Positions 19,341-28,383 are shown, counted from the stretch's first letter. The stretch: 64,000 bases of DNA from Vibrio taketomensis (GCF_009938165.1 NZ_AP019650.1:992001-1056000), one strand, 5' to 3'. Program-made: numbers and translations. The notes: generated by a model from the sequence alone, not told the origin.

Positions 19341-19757
19341 ATGAATTTTAGAAAGATTTTATTCGTAGCTGTGGTCGTTTTTATGATTGTACAAGCACTT
19401 ATCGGCTTAAACGGCTCTGAAGATCACATCAAATCTTTGCGAAACTTTCATGCCCAAACACCTTACACGGTTACCCCACTTGATGCGCAAAGATTCAATA
19501 TTGCCGAACAAGGCAAATTGGGTGATATGTCGGCATGCATGAATCAAGTAAAGTCCAAAATGGCTCGCCAAGTACCCGACTCTGATAAAGGAGTACAAGG
19601 GTTACTCAGGATCAACAGCGGCGATTACAAAATTTACCTCAGTGTCTATGGCAACGAAGCATACAGCATTCGCCTGATGAAATCTGACGAGGCAGGGAAT
19701 CATTCAAGGCAGACCACATCATACTCAATTAATTGTGATTTAAGGTTAATTAACTAG
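19341..19757 (+). CDS. Membrane-anchored protein of unknown function
   Basis: 138 residues with one hydrophobic segment at about residues 5-23 (ILFVAVVVFMIVQALIGL), either an anchor or an uncleaved signal. The rest is periplasmic, with two cysteines that could pair. No family recognised. It follows the EEP gene by 89 bases in the same direction. Confidence 0.55.
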   Translation: MNFRKILFVAVVVFMIVQALIGLNGSEDHIKSLRNFHAQTPYTVTPLDAQRFNIAEQGKLGDMSACMNQVKSKMARQVPDSDKGVQGLLRINSGDYKIYLSVYGNEAYSIRLMKSDEAGNHSRQTTSYSINCDLRLIN

Positions 19758-19893
19758 CGCCATTTGAGCTCAGGTTTGTCGTTTAAACACTGACCTTAAT
19801 CGAAGCTACTTCACGTCATATAAACCTTACATTTTACCCATTAGCGACAGACTTAAACTTACATCATGTTCGTAACGATAAAAATATTCAATT

Positions 19894-19909
19894 GAGCAAA
19901 CGTTTGCGT
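19894..19909. promoter_or_regulatory. PurR operator
   Basis: GAGCAAACGTTTGCGT matches the PurR consensus ACGCAAACGTTTNCNT in nearly every position; the core GCAAACGTTTGC (19896-19907) is a perfect palindrome. Its place before a purine permease and guanine deaminase agrees with PurR repression when guanine or hypoxanthine is plentiful. Confidence 0.8.
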
Positions 19910-19931
19910 GACACGAATATTACGTTAGAAT
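19904..19931 (+). promoter_or_regulatory. Likely sigma-70 promoter of the NCS2-guaD operon
   Basis: TTGCGT (19904-19909) and TAGAAT (19926-19931) are 16 bases apart. The -35 overlaps the PurR operator, so bound PurR would block RNA polymerase. Confidence 0.5.
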
Positions 19932-20137
19932 CAGCCGCACATCAAAAATGGTGATGCGGGTAACACTTTTGTCTTCATTCGCATCCTACCGATTCAAATT
20001 TTTGAAACATCAATATTAGAAAAACGAACTTACGGTTTGCGTCGCTCATTAGCGTATGCAGGCTTTGTACAACCTAAATTTGCCATTGATAACTTCGTTA
20101 ACTGAGAAGTAACCAATCGCTAAGTGCTCAAGTTGTT

Positions 20138-21469
20138 ATGAATACTACCCAAGCTAATCACTCAACCACTAACATTGACGAAAAAATCTCGATCCCGCGT
20201 TCGCTTTCCTTGGGTGCTCAGCACGTCTTGGCGATGGATCTCTATATTGTTCCTATTATTCTCGCAAGTTTGCTGTCGTTAACCGTAGCGGATACATCCT
20301 CTTTGATTCAGATGACGTTTGTCGTGGCGGGCCTTGCGACCATTATTCAATCTCGCTGCTTATTGAAACTCCCTGTGATGCAAGGGCCATCATACATCCC
20401 TATTGGCGCGGTTGCTGCGATTGGTAAAGCTCTGGGAATGGGCGCCGTATATGGTGCGTTAATTCCCGTTGCTATTTTCGTGGCTCTATTGGGTAAGCCT
20501 CTCAATATATTTAGTAAAATTGTACGTAAGTTTGTTCCGCCTATTGTAGGTGGCACGGTGATTATCGTGGTGGGTATTTCTCTACTCCCTGTTGCTTTTA
20601 ACGGGATTTATAGTGGTGAGCAAGCGAACCAAAACATCGTTATTGCCTTAGTGAGCATCGTTTCTCTGTGTAGCTTTATTTTACTTGGTTGTATGCATAA
20701 GCGTTTGCATTGGTTGCGTCTAACTTCAGTATTGGGCGCTATCGTACTGGGTACGATTGTTGCGACCTTCTATGGCATGAGTGACTTTTCATCGGTCACT
20801 AAAGCGGCGTGGGTACAACTACCAAGCTTGCTTCCATTTGGCGAATTGACATTCGACCCTATTGCTATCATGACGATGCTATTTATCTCAATGATTGTTC
20901 TGGTTGAGACCACAGGCACATGGTGTGCAGTCAGTGCGGTTACTGGCGTAGAACTTGAAGACGAGCGCTTAAACCGTGGTGCAACGGGTGAAGCTGCTGG
21001 TCATTTCCTCTGCTCACTACTAGGTGGTAGCCCAGTGACTGGCTACTCAACCAATGCGGGCATTATTGCAGTAACGGGAGTTGCTTCACGTCGTGCGATT
21101 ATTGCAGGTGGCTTTATTTTGTTGTTGCTCGGTTTAATGCCAAAGCTAACCAGCTTAATTGCTTCGATTCCTCATGCGGTAATCTCTGGCATCTTCTCAG
21201 TAATCTGTGTGGTGATTGCGATGAACGGCTTCCGCGTTATTCAAAATATTCAGCTCTCTGAGCGCAATATGCTGGTAGTGGGTTTGCCAATTATGCTGTC
21301 ACTTGGCGCTGTTCTAATGCCACGAGAATTGGTTTACGCCCTACCCGAATTAGTGGGCTACCTAGTTAACTCGGGTATCGCCATCGGTGCACTCGCCGCC
21401 GTCATTCTTAACTTTATGCTGCCTGAAGATCGCGTAGTAAATGAAACACCAGTTGAGAGTGAGGCATAA
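20138..21469 (+). CDS. NCS2-family purine permease, probably for guanine
   Basis: 443 residues with about 12-14 membrane segments. The family signature VTGYSTNAGIIAVTGVASR (about residues 301-319) matches the conserved NCS2 loop that forms the substrate site. NCS2 members carry xanthine, urate, uracil or guanine/hypoxanthine with protons. The gene is two bases before guaD and behind a PurR box, which makes guanine (or hypoxanthine/xanthine) the best guess. Confidence 0.87.
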   Translation: MNTTQANHSTTNIDEKISIPRSLSLGAQHVLAMDLYIVPIILASLLSLTVADTSSLIQMTFVVAGLATIIQSRCLLKLPVMQGPSYIPIGAVAAIGKALGMGAVYGALIPVAIFVALLGKPLNIFSKIVRKFVPPIVGGTVIIVVGISLLPVAFNGIYSGEQANQNIVIALVSIVSLCSFILLGCMHKRLHWLRLTSVLGAIVLGTIVATFYGMSDFSSVTKAAWVQLPSLLPFGELTFDPIAIMTMLFISMIVLVETTGTWCAVSAVTGVELEDERLNRGATGEAAGHFLCSLLGGSPVTGYSTNAGIIAVTGVASRRAIIAGGFILLLLGLMPKLTSLIASIPHAVISGIFSVICVVIAMNGFRVIQNIQLSERNMLVVGLPIMLSLGAVLMPRELVYALPELVGYLVNSGIAIGALAAVILNFMLPEDRVVNETPVESEA

Positions 21470-21471
21470 TA

Positions 21472-22851
21472 ATGAACACACCAATCTATAACACGACTCA
21501 TATTCAATTTGCGATTGTTGGTGATACCTTTCATACACCAATTAAAGGCGAGTTTGAATTCATCCGAGATTACCTCATTTTGGTCAATCTGGATGGCGAT
21601 ATTGATGCCACTTTCACGCCAGAACACCCTTCCTATCAAGCATTACTGACCACATTGGCTGAGCAAGGAAAGCTGCAAACATTACGCCAAGGCCAGTATT
21701 TGATACCGGGTTTAATCGATCTGCATTGTCATGCACCACAATGGCCGCAAGCAGGTAAAGGGTTAGATTTGCCGCTCTATGATTGGTTGCAAAACTACAC
21801 ATTCCCATTAGAAAACCGTTATCAAGACGTTGAGTTTGCACAAACTATCTACAAAGACGTAACGAAAACACTACTGGCGAACGGCACCACCAGCGCAGTT
21901 TATTTTGCGTCGATTCATCGTGAGTCTACCGAGCTATTAGCGCAAACCTGTTTGGATCTGGGCCAACGCGCTTATGTGGGTAAAATCAACATGGATAATG
22001 TTGAGCAATGCCCAGATTTTTATCGTGAGGATGACCTTGCTCAAGCGTTTGCTGAAACCGAAGCGTTTGTTAGCAATGTGTTTACCCTGCAAGGCAACGA
22101 TAGCGGTTTGGTCAGCCCGGTGATTACGCCGCGTTTTGTACCAAGCTGCACACCTGAAATGCTCAACAAGCTTGGAGATCTAGTACAAAAATACGATCTG
22201 CACATGCAAACCCATTGCTCTGAAAGTGATTGGGCACGAGATTATGCCTTACAACACTACGGCAAGAGTGATGTTCAAATCTACGCGGATGCGGGATTAT
22301 TAAATAACAAATCAGTGTTAGCACACTCAATCTTTTTGACAGAGCAAGATGTCGAGTTGATTAAGCAGTTCAACGCAGGTATTGCTCACTGTCCACTCTC
22401 GAACATGTTCTTTGCCAATGCGGCAATGCAAACTCGAGAGCTACTCGATAGCGGTGTCCAAATTGGTTTGGGAAGCGATATCGCAGGCGCGCCGTCACCT
22501 TCTATTTTCCGTGCAGCCTTTGACGCCGTGGCTCATTCACGCGTGCGTGAAGAAGGTGTTAATGTCAATTTGGCGGCAGGTGAGCGTGGTACGGCTAACG
22601 CACGCATCAGTTTTGTTGAAGCGTTTTGGATGGCAACCGCAGGTGGCGCGAAAGTGCTTGATGCCAAAACAGGTGTATTAAGCGCCAAGCACCACTTTGA
22701 TGCTCTGGTGCTTGAAGCGAGCCCATTGATTGGCAACCTACGCATCTGGCCAGAGTTTGACTCACCGCGCGATATTTTAGAAAAAGTCGTCTGCTTAGCA
22801 CAAAAAGAAAATATCCAACAAGTTTGGGTACAAGGTAAACGCGTTATTTAA
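21472..22851 (+). CDS. guaD: Guanine deaminase
   Basis: 459 residues of the amidohydrolase fold. LIDLHCHAPQWPQAGKG near residue 85 is the GuaD metal- and substrate-binding signature; MQTHCSES, VLAHSIF and LGSDIAG supply the other metal ligands and the catalytic Asp. It turns guanine into xanthine and ammonia. It is coupled to the upstream permease with two bases between the stop and its ATG, so import and deamination are made together under PurR. Confidence 0.95.
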   Translation: MNTPIYNTTHIQFAIVGDTFHTPIKGEFEFIRDYLILVNLDGDIDATFTPEHPSYQALLTTLAEQGKLQTLRQGQYLIPGLIDLHCHAPQWPQAGKGLDLPLYDWLQNYTFPLENRYQDVEFAQTIYKDVTKTLLANGTTSAVYFASIHRESTELLAQTCLDLGQRAYVGKINMDNVEQCPDFYREDDLAQAFAETEAFVSNVFTLQGNDSGLVSPVITPRFVPSCTPEMLNKLGDLVQKYDLHMQTHCSESDWARDYALQHYGKSDVQIYADAGLLNNKSVLAHSIFLTEQDVELIKQFNAGIAHCPLSNMFFANAAMQTRELLDSGVQIGLGSDIAGAPSPSIFRAAFDAVAHSRVREEGVNVNLAAGERGTANARISFVEAFWMATAGGAKVLDAKTGVLSAKHHFDALVLEASPLIGNLRIWPEFDSPRDILEKVVCLAQKENIQQVWVQGKRVI

Positions 22852-23111
22852 CAGTTAACCTAGTGTTGAGAAATCAATGACCAAAACCTCTGAGCATGGT
22901 TCTTCCGTGTGATGAGGTTTGTCATTGCCAGATAACACTCGATATCAATCATCTGCATCCCTCTCTCAATGCAAAGTCCTATTTGTCTAGATTTTCATCA
23001 CTCGCATCTATTGGTCATCGCACTCTTCTGAGACAGTGATCCCTACCAAGGTAATTGTCAGCCACCGCACCTACAATGCCCAAAACAGAACAGTAAGAAT
23101 GGGAGAACAGC
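22852..23111 (+). other. Intergenic region after guaD
   Basis: 260 bases. AATGAC...AAACCTC near 22875 pairs with GAGGTTTGTCATT ending at 22926, a long interrupted stem without a T-run. It may mark the operon's 3' end. Nothing else is recognised. Confidence 0.35.
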
Positions 23112-23591
23112 TTGATTATCCGTTTAATGGAACAAAGCGATTTAACTGCTGCGACTGAGATTTATCAGGCAACGTTTGTCAGACAAAGCCATTCTCGTGA
23201 ATGGTTACAATGCAACTTCAATGCATTCCCTCGTTATATGATGTTTGTCGCTGAGTGTGACAATGACATCCTTGGTTTTATTACCTGGACGCAAAAAAGC
23301 GGATTTCGTAGTGAAGTCGTATTGGAGCTTGAATTGTTAGCCGTTAAACCAAGTAGCCAAGGTAAAGGCGTCGGTAAAAAGCTGATTGTCGATTCATTGC
23401 CATTAGTAAAACAACTGCTGGCTGAAAAAGAGGCCGTATTAAAGCATGTGTTAGTGACTACTCGTGCTGATAACTATGCTCAAGAGCTATACAAAAGTGC
23501 ATTGGGAGCAGAAATTGAAGCCACTATTTCAAACCTCTATTCCGCTGACGAAGTGCTCATGATCGCTCGTAACGTCGGCAGCCGATTCTAA
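23112..23591 (+). CDS. GNAT-family N-acetyltransferase
   Basis: 159 residues starting at TTG, with GGGAGA upstream. LLAVKPSSQGKGVGKKLI (about residues 76-93) is the acetyl-CoA binding motif A (R/Q-x-x-G-x-G/A form: QGKGVG). The acceptor, a small amine or a protein, is not readable. Stands alone. Confidence 0.8.
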   Translation: MIIRLMEQSDLTAATEIYQATFVRQSHSREWLQCNFNAFPRYMMFVAECDNDILGFITWTQKSGFRSEVVLELELLAVKPSSQGKGVGKKLIVDSLPLVKQLLAEKEAVLKHVLVTTRADNYAQELYKSALGAEIEATISNLYSADEVLMIARNVGSRF

Positions 23592-23821
23592 CTCAATCTA
23601 ATTGCGCCAATGGACACTGTTGGCGCTCTTAACTCATCCTACGCAAGTCCGCACTTTCTAACCGATTCCATATCATTTTGCACAAATGTTGACAGCAAAA
23701 ATGCCATCAGTAAAAAGTCACATTTGAGTGACAACCGCTCACACAAGCACTTTGAGATGAAATGTTATTTTGAATATTTGTTACAGAATTTATGTGATCT
23801 ATCTTTGAAAACGCCTTGAAT

Positions 23822-23870
23822 CGCAGGAGTAAGCTTCCCTGCGCCAAACATCGTACGTTGGCGTTTTTAT
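23822..23870 (+). promoter_or_regulatory. Two overlapping hairpins, the second terminator-like, before aphA
   Basis: CGCAGG (23822-23827) pairs with CCTGCG (23838-23843). CGCCAA (23842-23847) pairs with TTGGCG (23858-23863), followed by TTTTTAT. The stems share 23842-23843. This places a possible terminator between the promoter and the ribosome site of aphA, the layout of an attenuator; alternatively it ends a small RNA. Confidence 0.5.
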
Positions 23871-23894
23871 AACAGCTTATTCAAAGGAACTATA

Positions 23895-24602
23895 ATGCGA
23901 TTGAACAAACCTTTAACGCTTGCTATCAGCGCTCTTCTCCTCGGTTCATCTTTTGTTTCTGCAGCGCCGCTCGAAACCATCGATATGCAGACATACATCG
24001 CACAGTCTCCAACTGATGCTGACTATCAGCAAATTGATTGGATATCGGTTCAAGATATCGCAAAACAACTGCCAGCTAAGCCGATTCATGTTGGTCTAGA
24101 CATTGATGATACCATGCTATTTTCATCACCAGTGTTCTACTACGGCAAACAAAAATACTCACCAAATTCTTATGATTACCTGAAAAACCAAGATTTCTGG
24201 AATGAGGCAAGCACCGGCTTAGACCAATACTCTATTCCAAAACAAGCGGCACTCGATGTGGTAAACATGCACCTTAAACGTGGCGACACTGTTTACTTTG
24301 TCACAGGCCGTTGGGCGCCAGAAGGTAAAGAAACATTGACCACTGAAATCCGTGAACTATTCCCTGAACAATATCGAGATCAGATTCAACCAGTTGTATT
24401 TGCGGGTGGTTTAGAGAAAGAAAAACAACTCAAAGCCGCTGATATCACTGTATTCTATGGCGATTCAGATGCAGATATCACCAGTGCGCAACATGTTGGT
24501 GCGAAAGGTATTCGCTTCCTACGTAACGCTCAGTCAACTTATACGCCTATGCCACAAGCAGGTAAATACGGCGAGCCAGTATTGATCAATTCAAACTACT
24601 AA
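23895..24602 (+). CDS. aphA: Class B acid phosphatase
   Basis: 235 residues with a signal peptide cleaved after VSA (about residue 23). DIDDT at 69-73 is the HAD nucleophile motif, FVTGRW holds motif II, and YGDSDADI is the C-terminal metal-binding motif. AphA is a periplasmic magnesium-dependent, nonspecific phosphatase and phosphotransferase that lets cells use nucleotides and other phosphate esters. AAAGGAAC precedes the ATG; a terminator follows the stop. Confidence 0.95.
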   Translation: MRLNKPLTLAISALLLGSSFVSAAPLETIDMQTYIAQSPTDADYQQIDWISVQDIAKQLPAKPIHVGLDIDDTMLFSSPVFYYGKQKYSPNSYDYLKNQDFWNEASTGLDQYSIPKQAALDVVNMHLKRGDTVYFVTGRWAPEGKETLTTEIRELFPEQYRDQIQPVVFAGGLEKEKQLKAADITVFYGDSDADITSAQHVGAKGIRFLRNAQSTYTPMPQAGKYGEPVLINSNY

Positions 24603-24627
24603 TACTTGAGCGCTAGTCCTGTTTTTT

Positions 24628-24664
24628 AAAAGCCCAATCCTTGCCATTGGGCTTTATTTTTCCT
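24628..24664 (+). terminator. Terminator of aphA
   Basis: The stem AAAGCCCAAT (24628-24637) / ATTGGGCTTT (24646-24655) is followed by ATTTTTCC. Confidence 0.9.
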
Positions 24665-24887
24665 TTCCAGATAATCCATTCGCAAATATCGCTCTTCATT
24701 ACTGACAAAAACTGCCCCGCAATATTAAAAGCTAATCATCGAAAGATATTTATTCGCGCTCGAACAAATCTAACTCACTGATTATTAACCACATCAAAAA
24801 TAATTTGTTAGCTTTGAAAAGGCTTATCACAGTAAACTTCTCTCGCAAGTCATACATTCAGTTTCGACGTCAGTTTTGAGGTATTAA

Positions 24888-25223
24888 ATGCTCGACGATT
24901 CAAAGCCAAAATCACACTTTTTGAGCACTCTTTTCAAGCTTGCTAGAGATTTCCTTGTCACCGTTCTGGTTTGGTTCTCTGCGCTGAGTATCTTCAAGTT
25001 TATCTATATTTTATTAGTGATCAATGTACCCAACAGCATGGGTGATACAACAATCAAAGCGATTTTCTTTTCCATCGTCATCGCGTGTATCATTTTCTAC
25101 ATTTCCGGAGAGAGCACAACGAGTACCGGCTTAAAGAAAAAAAGGATCAAGCAAATATTGGTGATCGTATTAGGCACAGTTTGCCTGTTATTGACCGGTG
25201 CTGTGCACTCTCTTCTCGCCTAG
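24888..25223 (+). CDS. Small three-segment membrane protein of unknown function
   Basis: 111 residues. Hydrophobic segments at about 22-45, 56-74 and 88-108 with positive residues between the last two (KKKRIK), which suggests the loop faces the cytoplasm. No family recognised. GAGGTATTAA lies before the ATG. It converges with the MipA-like gene. Confidence 0.6.
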   Translation: MLDDSKPKSHFLSTLFKLARDFLVTVLVWFSALSIFKFIYILLVINVPNSMGDTTIKAIFFSIVIACIIFYISGESTTSTGLKKKRIKQILVIVLGTVCLLLTGAVHSLLA

Positions 25224-25270
25224 CAAAATAAAACTGTGCGTTACTGCATTTTCTCTTATGAGTAACGCAC
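25224..25270 (-). terminator. Terminator of the MipA-like gene
   Basis: The stem GTGCGTTACT (25236-25245) / AGTAACGCAC (25261-25270), read on the - strand, is followed by AGTTTTATTTTGC. It also lies just after the small membrane protein on the + strand. Confidence 0.7.
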
Positions 25271-25291
25271 GGTTGAACTGCTGAACGAGAA

Positions 25292-26026
25292 TCAGAAACG
25301 GTAGGCTGCACCAATACTAAACTTCCAGCCAATCTCATTTTGCACTAGTGGACTACGGCTATCATGGTGTTCCAGCTCGAATTTTGATATTGCCAAGAAA
25401 TGTTCGCTAACATCATACAATCCAATCACTCCAGCTTGATAAACCCAGGTATCTCCCGCATCAAAACGGGCCAACCCTGAAGCACTCGATTCATCGGCGG
25501 AAATGCTGTAGAGATGCGCGGAGAGATTGTCATCACGATAGTTGATTTGCACATACGGAGAGACCGTCAACTGATTGATCGGTGTATCAAACGCTCGGCC
25601 AAGATGAAGCTGAATTTCGTAACCATCATGAACGTTCGTCACATCGTGCAGATAGGTCAGCCTCGCGCCTAGAGTGCCTAACGTTACGCCTAACTCACCG
25701 CTGCTGTCTCGGTTATTGATGCCATTAGGGATGTCATCAAAATCATCCGATACTTCAGCAAGACGGACATTACCTGAGATCCCAAACCAAGGCAGAATTG
25801 AATAGTTTGCTAAACTGCCATCAATAAAGCCATATTGGCTATTGTGAAACAGATAAAGCTCTGCTCCTACTCTGTTCCCTTGGTTCGAAAAGACCGACTC
25901 ACCCGTCGCCACTCCCGCGCCGACAAAGGTGAAATCATCAAATTGATCTTGTGAATAAGCCTCAATAGAGAAAAACAACGCTCCACTACCGATGGTTAAT
26001 GCGATTAAAGAAAGTCTTTTGTCCAT
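25292..26026 (-). CDS. MipA/OmpV-family outer membrane protein
   Basis: 244 residues starting at the ATG at 26026, set by GAGGAG just upstream. A signal peptide (LIALTIGSGALFFSIEAYS) is followed by alternating beta strands ending in a terminal aromatic residue (AAYRF), as outer-membrane barrels do. LGVTLGTLGARLTYLHDV and WKFSIGAAYRF fit MipA/OmpV. Such proteins form small barrels tied to osmotic stress or peptidoglycan enzymes; the role here is not known. Confidence 0.8.
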   Translation of the reverse strand: MDKRLSLIALTIGSGALFFSIEAYSQDQFDDFTFVGAGVATGESVFSNQGNRVGAELYLFHNSQYGFIDGSLANYSILPWFGISGNVRLAEVSDDFDDIPNGINNRDSSGELGVTLGTLGARLTYLHDVTNVHDGYEIQLHLGRAFDTPINQLTVSPYVQINYRDDNLSAHLYSISADESSASGLARFDAGDTWVYQAGVIGLYDVSEHFLAISKFELEHHDSRSPLVQNEIGWKFSIGAAYRF

Positions 26027-26209
26027 GCCGTTTCTCCTCTTACTCAAAAAGAAGAACGGGTAACAGAGCATTTTATTACTAACTTTTTAATTAGACCATC
26101 CACACACGGCCAATGAGTCGATGTAAGTTATTGCTGCTTACAAAATCACCATTGTCGTACAGACGAAAATGGTCAAAGCTTGTATCAATAGGGCTAATGG
26201 AGAGAGGTT

Positions 26210-26368
26210 ATGACGCTAGTACTGACTATCATCATTTTTCTGGTTGCAATTGCTATGTTGGCACTCGGTGTCATGCTGTCGCGCAAACCCATCAAAAGTG
26301 GTTGTTGCGGAGCAGTAAAGCTCAACAACAAGTGCAAAGCAGATGAAGAAACAAATAAAGGGGCTTAA
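26210..26368 (+). CDS. Tiny NqrM-like (DUF539) membrane protein
   Basis: 52 residues, with GAGAGG before the ATG. One membrane segment (about 3-23) is followed by RKPIKSGCCG and NNKCKAD. This layout, one helix then a short tail with three cysteines, resembles NqrM, the maturation factor that delivers iron to the Na+-NQR complex. The canonical nqrM lies next to nqr and apbE genes; none is here, so this is a paralogue or a different iron-handling factor. It abuts the next gene tail to tail, with one base between stops. Confidence 0.6.
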   Translation: MTLVLTIIIFLVAIAMLALGVMLSRKPIKSGCCGAVKLNNKCKADEETNKGA

Positions 26369-26369
26369 T

Positions 26370-26663
26370 TTAGGCTGGCTGGAGCAACAAGTTATTGCGA
26401 GCTAAACCCTTGCGCACGCTGCTGCACATTTTTCCAAAGCGGCGAATTTCATCAAATTGCGGAACCACGCCGCGCGCCATCGCACTTTGCCAATAGGTTA
26501 ATTCACTATCCACCATCTCTAACAATTTTTTAGGGCAACCAATACAGCTTCCTTTTGCACCACAAACAAATGTTTCAGATTCATATAAAGGCAATTCAGC
26601 TAAAACTTGTTCAATGATGTTGTTCATTGCTGTCATGCGGTCTGGTTTTTTTTGAGTGTTCAT
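26370..26663 (-). CDS. Small cysteine-rich protein of unknown function
   Basis: 97 residues, soluble. CGAKGSCIGCPKK at about residues 34-46 and a further Cys (KMCSSV) could bind iron-sulphur or zinc. No family recognised. It converges with the NqrM-like gene, another cysteine protein, but they are on opposite strands and need not work together. Confidence 0.6.
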   Translation of the reverse strand: MNTQKKPDRMTAMNNIIEQVLAELPLYESETFVCGAKGSCIGCPKKLLEMVDSELTYWQSAMARGVVPQFDEIRRFGKMCSSVRKGLARNNLLLQPA

Positions 26664-26791
26664 ATGACGTGCCAGAGATTCGAAAGGCGCGGATTATAGA
26701 TCGCAGCACGTAGATTTCAACCTCTGTTCACAGCAAGCTTACATTTCGGCTATATTGGGCTTTCACGGGACAGAATTTAAATAGGAAAAAA

Positions 26792-27346
26792 GTGATGCAG
26801 CATCAGATATTGCAACAACAGGTATTGGATTTTTGGTTCAAAGAGCTCGAGAGCAAAGATTGGTTTGTCTCTAACCCCAAAGTTGATCAGCAAATTGAAA
26901 CGCGTTTTGGTGCATTATTGCAGCACGCAGCGCAGGCAGAGCTATTCTCTTGGCGAAGCACAGCACAGGGACGACTTGCTGAAATCATCGTGCTCGACCA
27001 GTTTTCGCGTAATGTCTATCGCAATACACCACAAGCGTTTAGCCAAGATGCGCTCGCTTTAGCATTAGCTCAAGAAGCAGTAAGAATAGGTGCCGATGAA
27101 CAGCTATCAATTGTAGAAAGATCGTTTCTTTATATGCCTTACATGCATAGCGAGTCTGAACTCATCCATCAACAAGCCGTCGTACTATTTAACCAACCGG
27201 GGCTGGAAAACAACTATGACTTTGAGCTGAAACACAAAGCGATTATCGACCGATTTGGCCGCTATCCACATCGCAACGCCATCCTCAATCGAACCAGTAC
27301 GCAGGAAGAAATCGACTTTCTCGCACAACCAGGATCACGTTTCTAA
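26792..27346 (+). CDS. DUF924 family protein
   Basis: 184 residues, mainly helical and soluble. VLDFWFKELESKDWF at the start, IIVLDQFSRNVYR (about residues 65-77), FLYMPYMHSES and DRFGRYPHRNAIL are the DUF924 landmarks. The family has a TPR-like fold and no known reaction. Its stop overlaps the ATG of the next gene, so it heads a four-gene operon with argO, a VOC protein and rof. Confidence 0.87.
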   Translation: MMQHQILQQQVLDFWFKELESKDWFVSNPKVDQQIETRFGALLQHAAQAELFSWRSTAQGRLAEIIVLDQFSRNVYRNTPQAFSQDALALALAQEAVRIGADEQLSIVERSFLYMPYMHSESELIHQQAVVLFNQPGLENNYDFELKHKAIIDRFGRYPHRNAILNRTSTQEEIDFLAQPGSRF

Positions 27347-27939
27347 TGAGTGTATTCTTTGCTGGTTTTTTGCTGGGATTGTCGTTAATTGTCGCGATCG
27401 GTGCGCAAAATGCTTTTGTACTCAAACAAGGAATACAAAAACAGCATGTACTTTTAGTCTGCTCAATTTGCGCACTCTCCGATGCGATCTTAATTGGTGC
27501 TGGAGTGGCGGGCTTTGGGATTTTAGTGACTCAGTTTCCTAGCATAGAGCAAATCGCTCGCTATGCCGGAGCTGCATTTCTGACCTTTTATGGCTTGCGT
27601 AGCTTCTATTCTGCTTGGCGAGAAAATCATGCACTCACTCCTCAAGGTGTTGTTCCATCCTCCCCTTGGCGAACCATGAGCTTATGTCTTGCGTTCACTT
27701 GGTTGAACCCGCACGTTTATCTCGACACAGTGGTATTGCTGGGTTCGATCTCAACACAATATGAACCATACAAGCATTTGTTTGCTTTAGGCGCTATGAG
27801 CGCCTCACTGGTGTTTTTCTTTAGCCTCGGTTTTGGTGCTCGCTTGCTCGCGCCTTTCTTTCGTCATCCTCGAGCATGGAAAATTCTTGAAGTCGCGATC
27901 GGTTCGATAATGCTGATATTGGCAGTTAAACTGTTATAA
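27346..27939 (+). CDS. argO: LysE/ArgO-type amino acid exporter
   Basis: 197 residues with six membrane segments. AIGAQNAFVLKQG at about residues 18-30 is the LysE/ArgO signature, and WLNPHVYLDTVVLLG (about 123-137) matches the conserved central motif. The family exports basic amino acids such as arginine and lysine. Its start codon overlaps the DUF924 stop. Whether the substrate is Arg or Lys is not shown. Confidence 0.87.
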   Translation: MSVFFAGFLLGLSLIVAIGAQNAFVLKQGIQKQHVLLVCSICALSDAILIGAGVAGFGILVTQFPSIEQIARYAGAAFLTFYGLRSFYSAWRENHALTPQGVVPSSPWRTMSLCLAFTWLNPHVYLDTVVLLGSISTQYEPYKHLFALGAMSASLVFFFSLGFGARLLAPFFRHPRAWKILEVAIGSIMLILAVKLL

Positions 27940-27960
27940 ACCACTTATGGAGGGACAAGA

Positions 27961-28383
27961 ATGATTGAGATAAAGGGTCTTGACCACATTGTGCTTCGCA
28001 CCCGTGATTTAAACGCAATGCTGCATTTTTATCAAACCATCCTTGGCTGTCCGATTGAGCGTCGCTTGGAAGAACTTGGGCTAACACAACTCAGAGCGGG
28101 TTCTGCGCTGATTGATATCGTCACGGTTGACAGTGAACTGGGCCGCCTGGGAGGCGAAGCGCCAACGCAAAATGGCCGCAATATGGATCACTTTTGTTTG
28201 CAAATTGCACCTATTGAAGAAACGGAGCTCAACCAGCATTTAGCCAGCTATAACGTTGCATACGGTGAGTTTACCGAGCGTTATGGTGCGCAAGGATTCG
28301 GTCGATCAATTTATGTGCAAGACCCTGAAGGCAATGTGGTCGAACTAAAACCGTTTATAGACACAAATAAAGGGGCAATATGA
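27961..28383 (+). CDS. VOC family (glyoxalase-like) protein
   Basis: 140 residues. DHIVLRTRDLNAMLHFYQ at the N-terminus and GRSIYVQDPEGNVVELK at the C-terminus are the two beta-alpha-beta-beta-beta halves of a vicinal oxygen chelate fold, with a His and a Glu placed as metal ligands. The substrate is unknown. GGAGGGA is the ribosome site, and the stop overlaps the start of rof by four bases. Confidence 0.85.
   Translation: MIEIKGLDHIVLRTRDLNAMLHFYQTILGCPIERRLEELGLTQLRAGSALIDIVTVDSELGRLGGEAPTQNGRNMDHFCLQIAPIEETELNQHLASYNVAYGEFTERYGAQGFGRSIYVQDPEGNVVELKPFIDTNKGAI

Larger units (their letters stand above)
19758..20137 (+). other. Promoter region of the guanine salvage operon
   Basis: 380 bases without a gene. 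It holds a PurR operator and likely promoter (separate entries) followed by an untranslated leader of about 200 bases. In the leader GATGCGGG near 19952 can pair loosely with CATTCGCATCC near 19977. I see no purine riboswitch core. Confidence 0.45.

Noticed and set aside
19932..20137. Possible purine riboswitch before the NCS2 permease
   Set aside because: The three-helix junction core and loop-loop sequences are not present; the PurR box explains control better.
23610..23819. 69-codon + strand ORF before aphA
   Set aside because: No ribosome site, Ser/His/Cys-rich low-quality composition; lies in the aphA promoter region.
26113..26346. 77-codon + strand ORF
   Set aside because: Overlaps in another frame the better-supported 52-residue NqrM-like gene, which has a ribosome site and a membrane helix.
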